Shown here piece after piece: positions 1 to 8,081 of a stretch of 35,106 nt of DNA (positions are counted from its first letter, which is position 1; every line of letters starts with the position of its first letter). The DNA is from an uncultured Paracoccaceae bacterium. GTDB taxonomy: Bacteria; Pseudomonadota; Alphaproteobacteria; Rhodobacterales; Rhodobacteraceae. Under the pieces are notes generated by a model. That model made no database searches, was not told the DNA's origin, and saw only the letters and a program-made list of their open reading frames with translations. The stretch is from the NCBI GenBank assembly GCA_938028765.1, contig CALIZF010000007.1, positions 1 to 35,106 on the forward strand, written 5' to 3'. A program made the position numbers and the translations under genes.

Positions 1-134
1 CCGCGGGGCGCGCGCCCGGGCGGCCCGGCTGGCCATCCCGCAGCGTCGCGTCCGAAGGCGCTTGCGCGACGCCACGGTCCGCGCGACGCGCGCCTGCGCG
101 CCGCGCGGGGAGGGGGGGCGCCGGGCGCGCCGGC

Positions 135-869
135 CTACCCCGCCGCCGCCCGCAGCGCCCGCGCGCGGGCGGGCGGCACCGCCCCGATCTCGAGCCCGGT
201 GAAGACATGCAGGGTGTTCAGGTCGCGGTCCACCACGGCGTGATCGCTGACCCACCCCCCCATCGTCAGATAGGTCCGCAGGAGGGGCGGCATCGTCATC
301 AGGGCGCGCCGGCGGTCAGGCTCGGCGCGCGCCAGCCGGCGGGCAAAACGGAACACCTGCGGTGCCTTCACCCGCGGCCACCAGCGCCGCGGGGCAAGGT
401 GCCGCTCCTTGAGGACCGCGAAGGCGTCGAGATAAGCCTCGGCGGCCGTGCCGTGGAACGAGGAACAGCCGAACAGCATCCCCACCCCGTTGTCGTCCAC
501 GAACCGCGTCATGGCGCCCCAGGCCACGCGCAGGATGGCCGCGTCCTGCCAGTCGGGATGGACGCAGAACCGCCCCATCTCGACCATCGGCAGGGGATAG
601 GCCTCGAGCGCGGCGAGGTCGTAGTATTGCGCGGAATAGCTGCGCCCGATCTCGCAGCCCGAAGTCAGGGGCAGCAGGCGGAAACAGGCGACCAGCGCCC
701 CCGTCCGCCCCTCTTCCACCAGGACATGCCGGCAGATCGCATCGAACCTGTCGGCATCAAGGCCCCCTCCGCCGCGGAAACACAGGTGGCGCAGCCTCTG
801 GGCGGCCGTGACATCGGCCGCGGTTTCGGCGAAACGGGCGGCATACCGCCCCTTGCCAAGCGCCAGCAT
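135..869 (-). CDS. olsB: OlsB-type L-ornithine N-alpha-acyltransferase (GNAT fold)
   Basis: 244 residues. It is predicted to transfer a 3-hydroxyacyl chain from acyl-ACP to the alpha-amino group of ornithine, giving lyso-ornithine lipid, the first step of ornithine lipid synthesis at the inner membrane. Family features are visible: the core segment VEMGRFCVHPDW (residues 96-107), GCSSFHGT (134-141), and the C-terminal PPLLRTYLTMGGW followed by DRDLNTLHVF (about 194-223). The ATG at 869 is preceded by AAGGA at a normal distance, so the much longer open frame upstream is not used. It is divergent from msrB. The usual partner OlsA is not adjacent in what is visible; a PlsC-like acyltransferase lies far away at 18639-19514. 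An acyl-homoserine-lactone synthase is a structural relative but fits less well. Confidence 0.88.
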   Translation of the reverse strand: MLALGKGRYAARFAETAADVTAAQRLRHLCFRGGGGLDADRFDAICRHVLVEEGRTGALVACFRLLPLTSGCEIGRSYSAQYYDLAALEAYPLPMVEMGRFCVHPDWQDAAILRVAWGAMTRFVDDNGVGMLFGCSSFHGTAAEAYLDAFAVLKERHLAPRRWWPRVKAPQVFRFARRLARAEPDRRRALMTMPPLLRTYLTMGGWVSDHAVVDRDLNTLHVFTGLEIGAVPPARARALRAAAG

Positions 870-968
870 GGCGTTCAGTCCTTCGTGGGCAGGGCGCGAT
901 GACCCTTGCCTGCGTCGCGTAGCACGAAACATATGACGCCTGGGCGACAACGCAACGCGAGAGAAGCC

Positions 969-1373
969 ATGCGGCAGAAGGTGACGCGGACCGAGGCGGA
1001 ATGGCGCGCACGCCTCGGCGACCTCGGGTTCAAGGTGATGCGCCGGCACGGCACGGAACGGGCCGGCACGCACGACGACTTTCCCAAGGGCGTGCCCGGC
1101 ATCTTCCGCTGCGCCGGCTGCGACGCGCCGCTGTTCGATGCCGCAACCAAGTTCGAAAGCGGAACCGGCTGGCCGTCGTTCTGGGCGCCGCTCGATGGCG
1201 CGGTGGAAACGCAGGAGGACCGCAGCTTCTTCATGCGCCGGACCGAGGTGCATTGCGCCACATGCGACGGTCACCTCGGCCACGTCTTTCCCGACGGGCC
1301 GCGCCCCACGGGCCTGCGCTACTGCATGAACGGGGTGGCGCTGAGGTTCGAGCCCGCCGGCGAGGGCAGCTGA
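969..1373 (+). CDS. msrB: peptide-methionine (R)-S-oxide reductase MsrB
   Basis: 134 residues. It reduces the R epimer of methionine sulfoxide in proteins using thioredoxin, a cytoplasmic oxidative-repair role. The sequence shows two zinc CxxC pairs (C48/C51 in RCAGC and C96/C99 in HCATC), the signature GTGWPSFW (residues 65-72), HLGHVF (102-107) and the catalytic cysteine C119 in RYCMNG. The family usually has RYCxNS; here Ser is Gly. The ATG at 969 follows a purine-rich GAGAGAAG and removes an unlikely 21-residue upstream extension. The gene is divergent from olsB across about 100 bp. It is a complete stand-alone MsrB without a fused MsrA domain. Confidence 0.95.
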   Translation: MRQKVTRTEAEWRARLGDLGFKVMRRHGTERAGTHDDFPKGVPGIFRCAGCDAPLFDAATKFESGTGWPSFWAPLDGAVETQEDRSFFMRRTEVHCATCDGHLGHVFPDGPRPTGLRYCMNGVALRFEPAGEGS

Positions 1374-1470
1374 CCGCAGCCCTGCGCGCCGGGCCGCCCG
1401 CAAGCCCCGCCGGCCCGCGTTGACCCCGCCCCGCCGCCCGGCTAGAGGGCTGCGAACCCCGGGGGATGCG

Positions 1471-3216
1471 ATGAACCTCTTCGACGAGATGCGCGCGGCG
1501 GTCCTCGCCGCGCTCGACGCGATGGAAAGCGCGGGCGACCTGCCTGCCGGCCTCGACCGCAGCGCGATCGCCGTCGAGCCCCCGCGCGATCCCGCGCACG
1601 GCGACATGGCGACGAACGCCGCCATGGTGCTGGCCAAACCAGCCGGCCGCCCCCCCCGCGCCATCGCCGAGGCGCTGGCCGCCCGCCTGGCCACCGACCC
1701 GCGCATCGCCGCAGCCGAGGTCGCCGGGCCGGGATTCCTGAACCTGCGCCTTGCATGGCCGGTCTGGCAGGGCCTTGTCGCGGCCATCCTGCGCGCCGGC
1801 CCCGACTACGGCCGCAGCACGCAGGGTGCCGGGCGCCGGGTGAACGTCGAGTTCGTGAGCGCCAATCCCACCGGGCCGATGCACGTGGGCCATGTCCGCG
1901 GCGCGGTGTTCGGCGATGCGCTGGCCAACCTCCTCGCCTTCGCGGGCTGGGACGTGACGCGCGAATACTACATCAACGATGGCGGCGCGCAGGTCGAGGT
2001 GCTGGCGCGGTCGGCCTACGAACGCTACCGCGAGGCGCACGGCCTGTCGCCCGACATCCGCGCGGGCCTCTACCCCGGCGACTACCTGATCGAGGTCGGC
2101 GAGGCGCTGAAGGCCCGCTACGGCGACCGCTTCCTCGACGCGCCCGAGGCCGAGTGGCTGGCGCTGTTCCGCGACTTCGCCACCGACATGATGATGGAGC
2201 GCATCCGGGCCGATCTCGCGCTTCTGGGCGTGACGATGGATGTCTATGCCTCCGAGAAGGCGCTCTACGGCACCGGGCGGATCGAGGCCGCGCTCGACCG
2301 GCTGCGGTCCATGGGACTTGTCTACGAGGGCGTGCTGGACCCGCCCAAGGGCAAGACGCCCGAGGACTGGGAACCGCGGGAACAGACGCTGTTCCGCTCC
2401 ACCCTGCACGGCGACGACGTGGACCGGCCGGTTCGGAAATCGGACGGCAGCTGGACCTATTTCGCCCCCGACATCGCCTATCACTTCGACAAGATCGAGC
2501 GCGGCTTCGACTACCTCGTCGACGTGTTCGGGGCCGACCATGGCGGCTATGTGAAGCGGATGAAGGCCGCCGTCGCGGCCCTGTCGGGCGGGCGGGTCAC
2601 GCTCGACATCAAGCTCATGCAGCTCGTCAAGCTGACCCAGGGCGGCCAGCCGGTCAAGATGTCGAAGCGCGCGGGCACCTTCGTGACGCTGCGCGACGTG
2701 GTGGAAGAGGTGGGGCCAGACGTGACCCGCTTCGTCATGCTGACGCGCAAGAACGATGCCGCGCTCGATTTCGACTATGACGAGGTCAGGAAACAGACGA
2801 AGGAAAACCCCGTCTTCTACGTGCAGTATGCCCATGCCCGCGCGGCCTCGGTCCTGCGCCGGGCGGCCGAGGCCGGGATCGACATCGCCGATGCCGCGCT
2901 GGCGCAGGCCGACCTTTCGCGCCTCGATCACCCGGCGGAACGGGCGCTGATCGCACGGCTTGCCGAATGGCCGCGCGTGGTGGACATCGCCGCGCGGGGG
3001 GCCGAGCCGCACCGGATCGCGTTCTGGCTCTACGACCTCGCGTCCGAGTTCCACGCGCTGTGGAACCGCGGCACCGAGGAGCCGTCGCTGCGCTTCCTGC
3101 AGGAGGGCAATCCTGCAACGTCCGCCGCGAAAATCGCGCTGGTGCGCGCCACCCAGGTTGCGGTCGCGGCCGGCCTTCGTATCCTTGGTGTCGTCCCGGC
3201 CGAGGAAATGCGCTGA
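1471..3216 (+). CDS. argS: arginyl-tRNA synthetase
   Basis: 581 residues, normal length for a bacterial ArgRS. It charges tRNA-Arg in the cytoplasm as a class I enzyme. Visible in order: the Add1/ArgN-like N-terminal domain (about 1-100), the HIGH-type motif HVGH (138-141) inside NPTGPMHVGHVRGA, the long catalytic domain, and a KMSKR motif at 396-400, followed by the alpha-helical anticodon-binding (DALR) domain to the end. ArgRS enzymes often have a divergent KMSKS, but here it is well kept. The start at ATG 1471 aligns with the usual N-terminus; the open frame reaches 51 nt further upstream without conserved content. It begins a co-directional run with the SPOR protein, nagZ, scpA and scpB. 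Confidence 0.97.
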   Translation: MNLFDEMRAAVLAALDAMESAGDLPAGLDRSAIAVEPPRDPAHGDMATNAAMVLAKPAGRPPRAIAEALAARLATDPRIAAAEVAGPGFLNLRLAWPVWQGLVAAILRAGPDYGRSTQGAGRRVNVEFVSANPTGPMHVGHVRGAVFGDALANLLAFAGWDVTREYYINDGGAQVEVLARSAYERYREAHGLSPDIRAGLYPGDYLIEVGEALKARYGDRFLDAPEAEWLALFRDFATDMMMERIRADLALLGVTMDVYASEKALYGTGRIEAALDRLRSMGLVYEGVLDPPKGKTPEDWEPREQTLFRSTLHGDDVDRPVRKSDGSWTYFAPDIAYHFDKIERGFDYLVDVFGADHGGYVKRMKAAVAALSGGRVTLDIKLMQLVKLTQGGQPVKMSKRAGTFVTLRDVVEEVGPDVTRFVMLTRKNDAALDFDYDEVRKQTKENPVFYVQYAHARAASVLRRAAEAGIDIADAALAQADLSRLDHPAERALIARLAEWPRVVDIAARGAEPHRIAFWLYDLASEFHALWNRGTEEPSLRFLQEGNPATSAAKIALVRATQVAVAAGLRILGVVPAEEMR

Positions 3217-3291
3217 GCACAAGCGCTGACGGCCGGATGCGAGAGGCAACGGCGGGTGCGGGCGAAGGCCCCGCCGCAACGGAGCAGGCGG

Positions 3292-4176
3292 ATGGCGGAG
3301 GTGGCCTACGGGTTCGACCCGGACGCGGCGCCGGCGCGGGGGAACCCGCGAATGGCGCGTCTGGCGAACATGGTCGGTGCGGTGACATCGGTGGCGCTGC
3401 TGGCGGGGATCGGCTGGTGGGGCTACCGGCTGGCGGTCCTCGACGTGTCGGGGGTGCCGGTGCTGCAGGCGGTGCAGGGGCCGATGCGCGTCGCCCCGGC
3501 CGATCCGGGCGGAAAGATCGCCGCCCATGCGGGGCTGTCTGTCAACGCCGTTCTGGGCGGCAGCGCGGCGCCGGGCGCTGCCGACCGCGTCGCCCTGGCG
3601 CCCGAACCCGTGCGCCCGATGCCCGAGGATCTGGTGCGGGCGTCCGCCCCCGCCCCCGCCGCCACCGTGATCGCACCGGCCGCGCCCGATGCCGACGCGG
3701 CCCTGCGCGCGGCCGTGGACGAGGCGCTGGCGGCGGCGATCGGACCCGAGGCCCTGCCGGCCCCAGCCGCAGCGGCCGGCGACGGGCTGGCGCGGTCGCC
3801 GCGGCCCCGCCCCCGGCCGGGCAGCGCCGCCGCGGCGGGCGAGGGGCTGGCGTCGCTCGGCATCGCCGGCGTGCGGTCGCTGTCCTCCGGTAGCGTGACC
3901 GAGATCGCCCCCGCCGCGATCCGCCCCGGCACGCGGCTGGCGCAGATCGGCGCCTACGACAGCGTCGAGGCCGCCCGCGCCGACTGGGACCGCATCGCCG
4001 CCCGCGCCGGCGTGCTGATGGACGGCAAGGCGCGGGTCCTGCAACCCGCCACCAGCGCAGGGCGGGATTTCGTGCGGATGCGCGTCGCGAGCTTCGAGTC
4101 CGAGGACGATGCCCGCCGCTTCTGCGCCGCGCTCGACGCCCCCGACCTGCGCTGCGTGCCGGTGACGCATCGGTGA
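3292..4176 (+). CDS. SPOR-domain inner-membrane protein
   Basis: 294 residues. It has a short cytoplasmic N-terminus, one membrane segment (about 27-47, MVGAVTSVALLAGIGWWGYR), a long Ala/Pro-rich low-complexity periplasmic linker, and a C-terminal SPOR-like domain (about 215-294, beginning near RLAQIGAYDS and including the repeated half FVRMRVASFESEDDA). SPOR domains bind denuded glycan strands at the division septum, so a septal cell-wall role is likely; the exact function is not known. The start is supported by GGAG 7 nt before the ATG. The stop overlaps the GTG start of nagZ by 3 nt, which fits a shared peptidoglycan context. Confidence 0.88.
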   Translation: MAEVAYGFDPDAAPARGNPRMARLANMVGAVTSVALLAGIGWWGYRLAVLDVSGVPVLQAVQGPMRVAPADPGGKIAAHAGLSVNAVLGGSAAPGAADRVALAPEPVRPMPEDLVRASAPAPAATVIAPAAPDADAALRAAVDEALAAAIGPEALPAPAAAAGDGLARSPRPRPRPGSAAAAGEGLASLGIAGVRSLSSGSVTEIAPAAIRPGTRLAQIGAYDSVEAARADWDRIAARAGVLMDGKARVLQPATSAGRDFVRMRVASFESEDDARRFCAALDAPDLRCVPVTHR

Positions 4177-5165
4177 CCGGCGCGACTATCCTCGCGCCCG
4201 CCGGCCCTGTCCTGTCGGCCGGCGAGGCTGCGTTCTTCCGCGACGCCGACCCCTGGGGCTTCATCCTGTTCGCCCGCAACCTGTCGGACGCGGACGGCAT
4301 CCGGGCACTGACCGATGCGCTGCGCACGGCTGTCGGGCGCGACGCGCCGGTGTTCATCGACCAGGAGGGCGGCCGCGTGCAGCGGCTGCGCCCCCCCCTC
4401 GCCCGCGACTGGCCCCCGCCGCTCGACCATGCATCGGGTGCGGCCGATCCGGTGCGGGCCATGTGGCTGCGCTACCGTCTGATCGCAGCCGAGCTGCGCG
4501 CGCTCGGGATCGACGGCAACTGCGCGCCCTGCTGCGACATCGCGGGGCCGGCCACGCATCCGTTCCTGCGCAACCGCTGCCTCGGCACGACGGCCGCCGC
4601 GGTGATCCCTCGCGCCCGGGCAGTGGCGGAGGGCCTGCTGGCGGGCGGCGTCCTGCCGGTCGTCAAGCACATTCCCGGCCACGGGCGGGCCGCGGCCGAC
4701 AGCCATCACGAACTGCCGGTGGTCGAGGCGAGCCTGGCCGACCTCGCGGCAACCGACTTCGCCCCCTTCGCTGCGCTGGCGGACCTGCCCCTGGCGATGA
4801 CGGCGCACGTCGTCTATCCTGCGCTCGATCCGGATGCACCCGCCACGCTGTCGGCCGCGGCGGTGACTGCGATCCGCGGGCGCTTGGGCTTCGGTGGGCT
4901 TCTGATGACCGACGACATGTCGATGCAGGCCCTGTCGGGCGACCTCGGCACCCTGACCGCGCAGGCCATCGCGGCCGGCTGCGACGTGACGCTGCACTGC
5001 AACGGCGACCTCGGCGAGATGCAGACGGTCGCGGCCGCGGCCGCCGGCATGACGCCGGCTGCCGCGGCACGCGCCGCCGCCGCGCTGGCCGCGCGCCGCG
5101 CCCCCGGGTCGGCCGACCTCGCGGCGCTGGCGGCCGAATGCGCCCGCCTCGGCGGCGATGGCTGA
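4173..5165 (+). CDS. nagZ: beta-N-acetylhexosaminidase NagZ (GH3)
   Basis: 330 residues. It removes N-acetylglucosamine from GlcNAc-1,6-anhydro-muropeptides during peptidoglycan recycling in the cytoplasm. The GH3 markers are present: FIDQEGGRVQR (61-71), KHIPGHG (165-171) followed by the DSHHELP loop (176-182) that carries the Asp/His general-acid pair, and MTDDMSM (245-251) with the nucleophilic aspartate. The start is a GTG that overlaps the TGA of the SPOR gene (GTGA), indicating translational coupling. The 3' end overlaps the scpA start by 8 nt. Confidence 0.95.
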   Translation: MTGATILAPAGPVLSAGEAAFFRDADPWGFILFARNLSDADGIRALTDALRTAVGRDAPVFIDQEGGRVQRLRPPLARDWPPPLDHASGAADPVRAMWLRYRLIAAELRALGIDGNCAPCCDIAGPATHPFLRNRCLGTTAAAVIPRARAVAEGLLAGGVLPVVKHIPGHGRAAADSHHELPVVEASLADLAATDFAPFAALADLPLAMTAHVVYPALDPDAPATLSAAAVTAIRGRLGFGGLLMTDDMSMQALSGDLGTLTAQAIAAGCDVTLHCNGDLGEMQTVAAAAAGMTPAAAARAAAALAARRAPGSADLAALAAECARLGGDG

Positions 5166-5919
5166 GGACGGCCCGCCCGCCGCGGGCGGCGACCGCCTTC
5201 TGGTGGACATCGAGGGGTTCGAGGGGCCGCTTGACCTGCTGCTGACGCTCGCGCGCAGTCAGAAGGTTGACCTGCGGCGGATTTCGGTGCTGGCGCTGGC
5301 CGAACAGTATCTGGCCTTCGTCGCCGAGGCGCGGGGCCTCAGGATCGAGCTCGCGGCCGACTATCTCGTCATGGCCGCCTGGCTCGCCTATCTCAAGTCG
5401 CGCCTTCTCCTGCCGCCCGATCAGGCCGGGGAGGCTCCCCCCGCCGAGGACATGGCGGCGGCCCTCGCGCTGCGGCTCGAACGCCTGCAGGCCATGCGCG
5501 ACGCGGCTGCGGCGTTGATGGCGCGCGACCGGTTGGGCCGCGACGTGTTCGCCCGCGGCGCGCCCGAAGAGATCACCCATGCCGTGCGGATCGACTACAC
5601 CGCCGGGCTGATCGACCTTCTGCGCGCCTATGCCCGCATCCGCACGCGCGACGAGTTCCGCCCCTGGGCCTTCGACCGCCGGGATGTCTACACGATGGAG
5701 GAAGCGCTCGACCGCCTGCGCGGGATGCTCGGCGACATCGCCGACTGGGCGCCGCTGGAGGTCTGGCTGCCGCCGGGCTGGTCCACGCCCGCCCGCCGCC
5801 GGTCGGCCACCGCGGCGACCTTCGCCGCAGCCCTCGAACTCGCCCGGCAGGGGCGGCTGGCGATCCGGCAGGCCGAACCCTTCGGCCCCGTGGGCCTGCG
5901 CCCGAAGGGCCCCGGATGA
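5158..5919 (+). CDS. scpA: segregation and condensation protein A (kleisin)
   Basis: 253 residues. It is the kleisin subunit that bridges SMC heads together with ScpB, for chromosome compaction and segregation. The N-terminus has the characteristic FEGPLDLLLTLARSQKVDL segment (about 21-39), then AADYLVMAAWLAYLKSRLLLP (about 66-86), and a C-terminal winged-helix region. The ATG lies 8 nt inside nagZ, and the stop overlaps the scpB start as ATGA, so nagZ-scpA-scpB form one coupled transcription unit. The length is typical for alphaproteobacterial ScpA. Confidence 0.95.
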   Translation: MAEDGPPAAGGDRLLVDIEGFEGPLDLLLTLARSQKVDLRRISVLALAEQYLAFVAEARGLRIELAADYLVMAAWLAYLKSRLLLPPDQAGEAPPAEDMAAALALRLERLQAMRDAAAALMARDRLGRDVFARGAPEEITHAVRIDYTAGLIDLLRAYARIRTRDEFRPWAFDRRDVYTMEEALDRLRGMLGDIADWAPLEVWLPPGWSTPARRRSATAATFAAALELARQGRLAIRQAEPFGPVGLRPKGPG

Positions 5920-6554
5920 CCGGCCCCCCGACAACCGAAGACGCACCCGGCCTGTTCCCCGCCCCGCCCATGGCCGAGCAGGAACGCATGGTCGAAGCGA
6001 TGCTGTTCGCCTCGGCCGAACCCCTGAGGGCCGCAGACCTTGCCGCCCGGATGCCGCCCGGCTGCGACGCGGCCGAGGCGTTGGCGCATCTTGCCCGCCG
6101 CTACGAGGGGCGCGGGGTGCGGCTGGTCCGGGTGGGCGAGGCCTGGGCCTTTCGCACCGCCCCCGACCTTGCGCACCTGATGCACCGCGAGGCGGTCGAG
6201 ACGCGCAAGCTGTCGCGCGCGGCGATCGAGACCCTCGCGATTGTCGCCTACCATCAACCGGTGACGCGGGCCGAGATCGAGGCGATCCGCGGCGTCGCGG
6301 TCAGCCGCGGCACCATCGACCAGCTTCTGGAACTCGACTGGATCCGGCTCGGGCGGCGGCGACAGACGCCGGGCCGCCCGGTGACCTTCGTGGTGACCGA
6401 CCGCTTCCTCGACCATTTCGGCCTTGCCAGCACGCGCGACCTGCCGGGCCTTCGCGAACTGCGCGAGGCCGGGCTGCTCGACCCCCGCCCGCCCGGCGCC
6501 GCCGCCGAAGAGGACGAACCGCCCTCTGGCCAGACCGACCTGTTCGAGGACTGA
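5916..6554 (+). CDS. scpB: segregation and condensation protein B
   Basis: 212 residues. It is the ScpA partner in the SMC-ScpAB complex. The core shows the conserved start of the first winged helix (EAMLFASAEPLR, about 27-38) and the second winged helix with TRKLSRAAIETLAIVAYHQP, then EIEAIRGV and FGLASTRDLPGL. The C-terminal tail (after about 185) is acidic and Pro-rich, ending in GQTDLFED, and is likely disordered. It begins at the ATGA overlap with scpA. It is followed after 86 nt by a small gene with its own strong Shine-Dalgarno. Confidence 0.95.
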   Translation: MTGPPTTEDAPGLFPAPPMAEQERMVEAMLFASAEPLRAADLAARMPPGCDAAEALAHLARRYEGRGVRLVRVGEAWAFRTAPDLAHLMHREAVETRKLSRAAIETLAIVAYHQPVTRAEIEAIRGVAVSRGTIDQLLELDWIRLGRRRQTPGRPVTFVVTDRFLDHFGLASTRDLPGLRELREAGLLDPRPPGAAAEEDEPPSGQTDLFED

Positions 6555-6640
6555 CGCGGATTGTGCGCAAATTCGCCCCGCCCGGCCCCTTGCGCCGCGC
6601 CCGCCCCGCCGCCACCTCTTCGCGACCGGAGGAACCGCCC

Positions 6641-6862
6641 ATGAACCTCGATCGGCTGATGACGATGATCTCTCGCCTGTTCGTCCGCAAGGCGATCAAC
6701 GCTGCGATGACGAAGGGCATCGACATGGCCACCCGCGGCACCGCCGGGCGGGCCGGCGGCGGTCCTGCCACGCCGGCCGACGCCGAACAGGCGCGAAAGG
6801 CCCGCGGGATCGACAAGCGCGCCCGGCAGGCCGCCCGCCTGACGCGGCGGCTGGGGCGCTAG
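6641..6862 (+). CDS. small basic protein of unknown function, 73 aa
   Basis: I do not recognise a characterised family. A strong Shine-Dalgarno (GGAGG, 9 nt before the ATG) and position directly behind scpB argue that it is a real gene. The first 30 residues could form an amphipathic helix (NLDRLMTMISRLFVRKAIN); then comes a Gly/Ala linker (TRGTAGRAGGG) and a strongly basic C-terminus (ARKARGIDKRARQAARLTRRLGR split by Ala). A membrane- or nucleic-acid-binding peptide is possible. In several relatives the position after scpB is taken by tatA, but this peptide lacks the TatA membrane segment and FG motif. It is convergent with ispG, 7 nt away. Confidence 0.7.
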   Translation: MNLDRLMTMISRLFVRKAINAAMTKGIDMATRGTAGRAGGGPATPADAEQARKARGIDKRARQAARLTRRLGR

Positions 6863-6869
6863 GCCGCGC

Positions 6870-8012
6870 CTACTCCGCCGCCGCGGTCTGCGCGGCCGCC
6901 TGCGCCTCGGCCGCCGCGATCTCGGCCGCCTTCGCCTCGACCAGTTCCACGATGTGGTCGATCATGCGGTCGTTGCTCATCGTGTGGCTCTGCCTGCCGG
7001 CGATGTAGACCATGCCCTTGCCCGCACCGCCGCCGGTGAAGCCGATGTCGGTCATCAGCGCCTCGCCCGGCCCGTTCACCACGCAGCCGATGATCGACAG
7101 GCTCATCGACGTGGTGATGTGCGCCAGCCGGTCCTCCAGCGCCGCGACGGTGCGGATCACGTCGAACCCCTGCCGCGCGCAGGACGGGCACGCGATGATC
7201 GTCACCCCCCGGTGCCTGAGGCCGAGCGACTTGAGGATCTCGAACCCGACCTTCACCTCTTCCACGGGGTCGGCCGACAGGGACACCCGGATCGTGTCGC
7301 CGATCCCGGCCCACAGGAGGCTGCCGAGGCCGATGGCGGACTTGACCGTGCCCGACACAAGCCCCCCCGCCTCGGTGATGCCGAGGTGGATGGGCGCGTC
7401 CGTTGCTGCCGCCAGTTCCTGGTAAGCCGCCGCGGCCAGGAACACGTCCGAGGCCTTCACGCTGACCTTGAATTCGTGAAAGTCGTTGTCCTGCAACAAC
7501 TTCATGTGATCGAGCGCGGATTCGACCATCGCCGCGGGACAGGGTTCCCCGTATTTTTCCAGAAGGTCCCGCTCGAGGCTGCCGGCGTTGACCCCGATGC
7601 GGATGCTGCAGCCGTGGTCCTTCGCAGCCCGCACCACCTCGCGGACACGGTCCGCGCTGCCGATGTTGCCGGGGTTGATGCGCAGGCAGGCCGCACCCGC
7701 CTCGGCCGCCTCGATGGCACGGCGGTAGTGGAAATGGATGTCGGCCACGATCGGCACCGGGCTTTCGGCGCAGATCTCCCGCAGGGCGGCTGTCGAGGCC
7801 TGGTCGGGCGTGGACACGCGCACGATGTCGGCCCCGGCGACCGCCGCGCGCCGGATCTGGTCGAGCGTCGCCGCGACGTCCTCGGTCGGCGTGTTGGTCA
7901 TGGTCTGGACGCTGATCGGCGCGTCGCCGCCCACCAGCACCTTCCCGACGCGGATCTGGCGCGACCGACGGCGGTCGATGCTGCGCCACGGGCGGACCGG
8001 GTTGAGGCTCAC
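6870..8012 (-). CDS. ispG: 4-hydroxy-3-methylbut-2-en-1-yl diphosphate synthase IspG
   Basis: 380 residues. It converts 2-C-methyl-D-erythritol 2,4-cyclodiphosphate to HMBPP in the MEP isoprenoid pathway and uses a [4Fe-4S] cluster. The cluster ligands C275 and C278 (ACPSCARQ) and C310 (GCVVNGPGE) are all present, as is the TIM-barrel start [13 protein letters not shown] choose the GTG at 8012 because AAGGAG lies 7 nt upstream; an ATG at 8057 would add 15 residues with no similar signal. The C-terminus carries an Ala/Glu-rich tail. The gene is preceded on the same strand by the RodZ-like gene (70 nt gap), a common pairing in Proteobacteria. Confidence 0.96.
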   Translation of the reverse strand: MSLNPVRPWRSIDRRRSRQIRVGKVLVGGDAPISVQTMTNTPTEDVAATLDQIRRAAVAGADIVRVSTPDQASTAALREICAESPVPIVADIHFHYRRAIEAAEAGAACLRINPGNIGSADRVREVVRAAKDHGCSIRIGVNAGSLERDLLEKYGEPCPAAMVESALDHMKLLQDNDFHEFKVSVKASDVFLAAAAYQELAAATDAPIHLGITEAGGLVSGTVKSAIGLGSLLWAGIGDTIRVSLSADPVEEVKVGFEILKSLGLRHRGVTIIACPSCARQGFDVIRTVAALEDRLAHITTSMSLSIIGCVVNGPGEALMTDIGFTGGGAGKGMVYIAGRQSHTMSNDRMIDHIVELVEAKAAEIAAAEAQAAAQTAAAE

Positions 8013-8081
8013 GGGGACGCTCCTTGCGCGGTGATGCTGACCCGAGAGGTAAGCCAACCACCCCGGCGCGGCAAGCCGCGA

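Noticed and set aside
1231..4170. 979-codon open frame on the minus strand
   Set aside because: It lies antisense to msrB, argS and the SPOR gene, is Arg/Gly/His/Asp-rich, and has no recognisable domain. It is a shadow caused by high GC.
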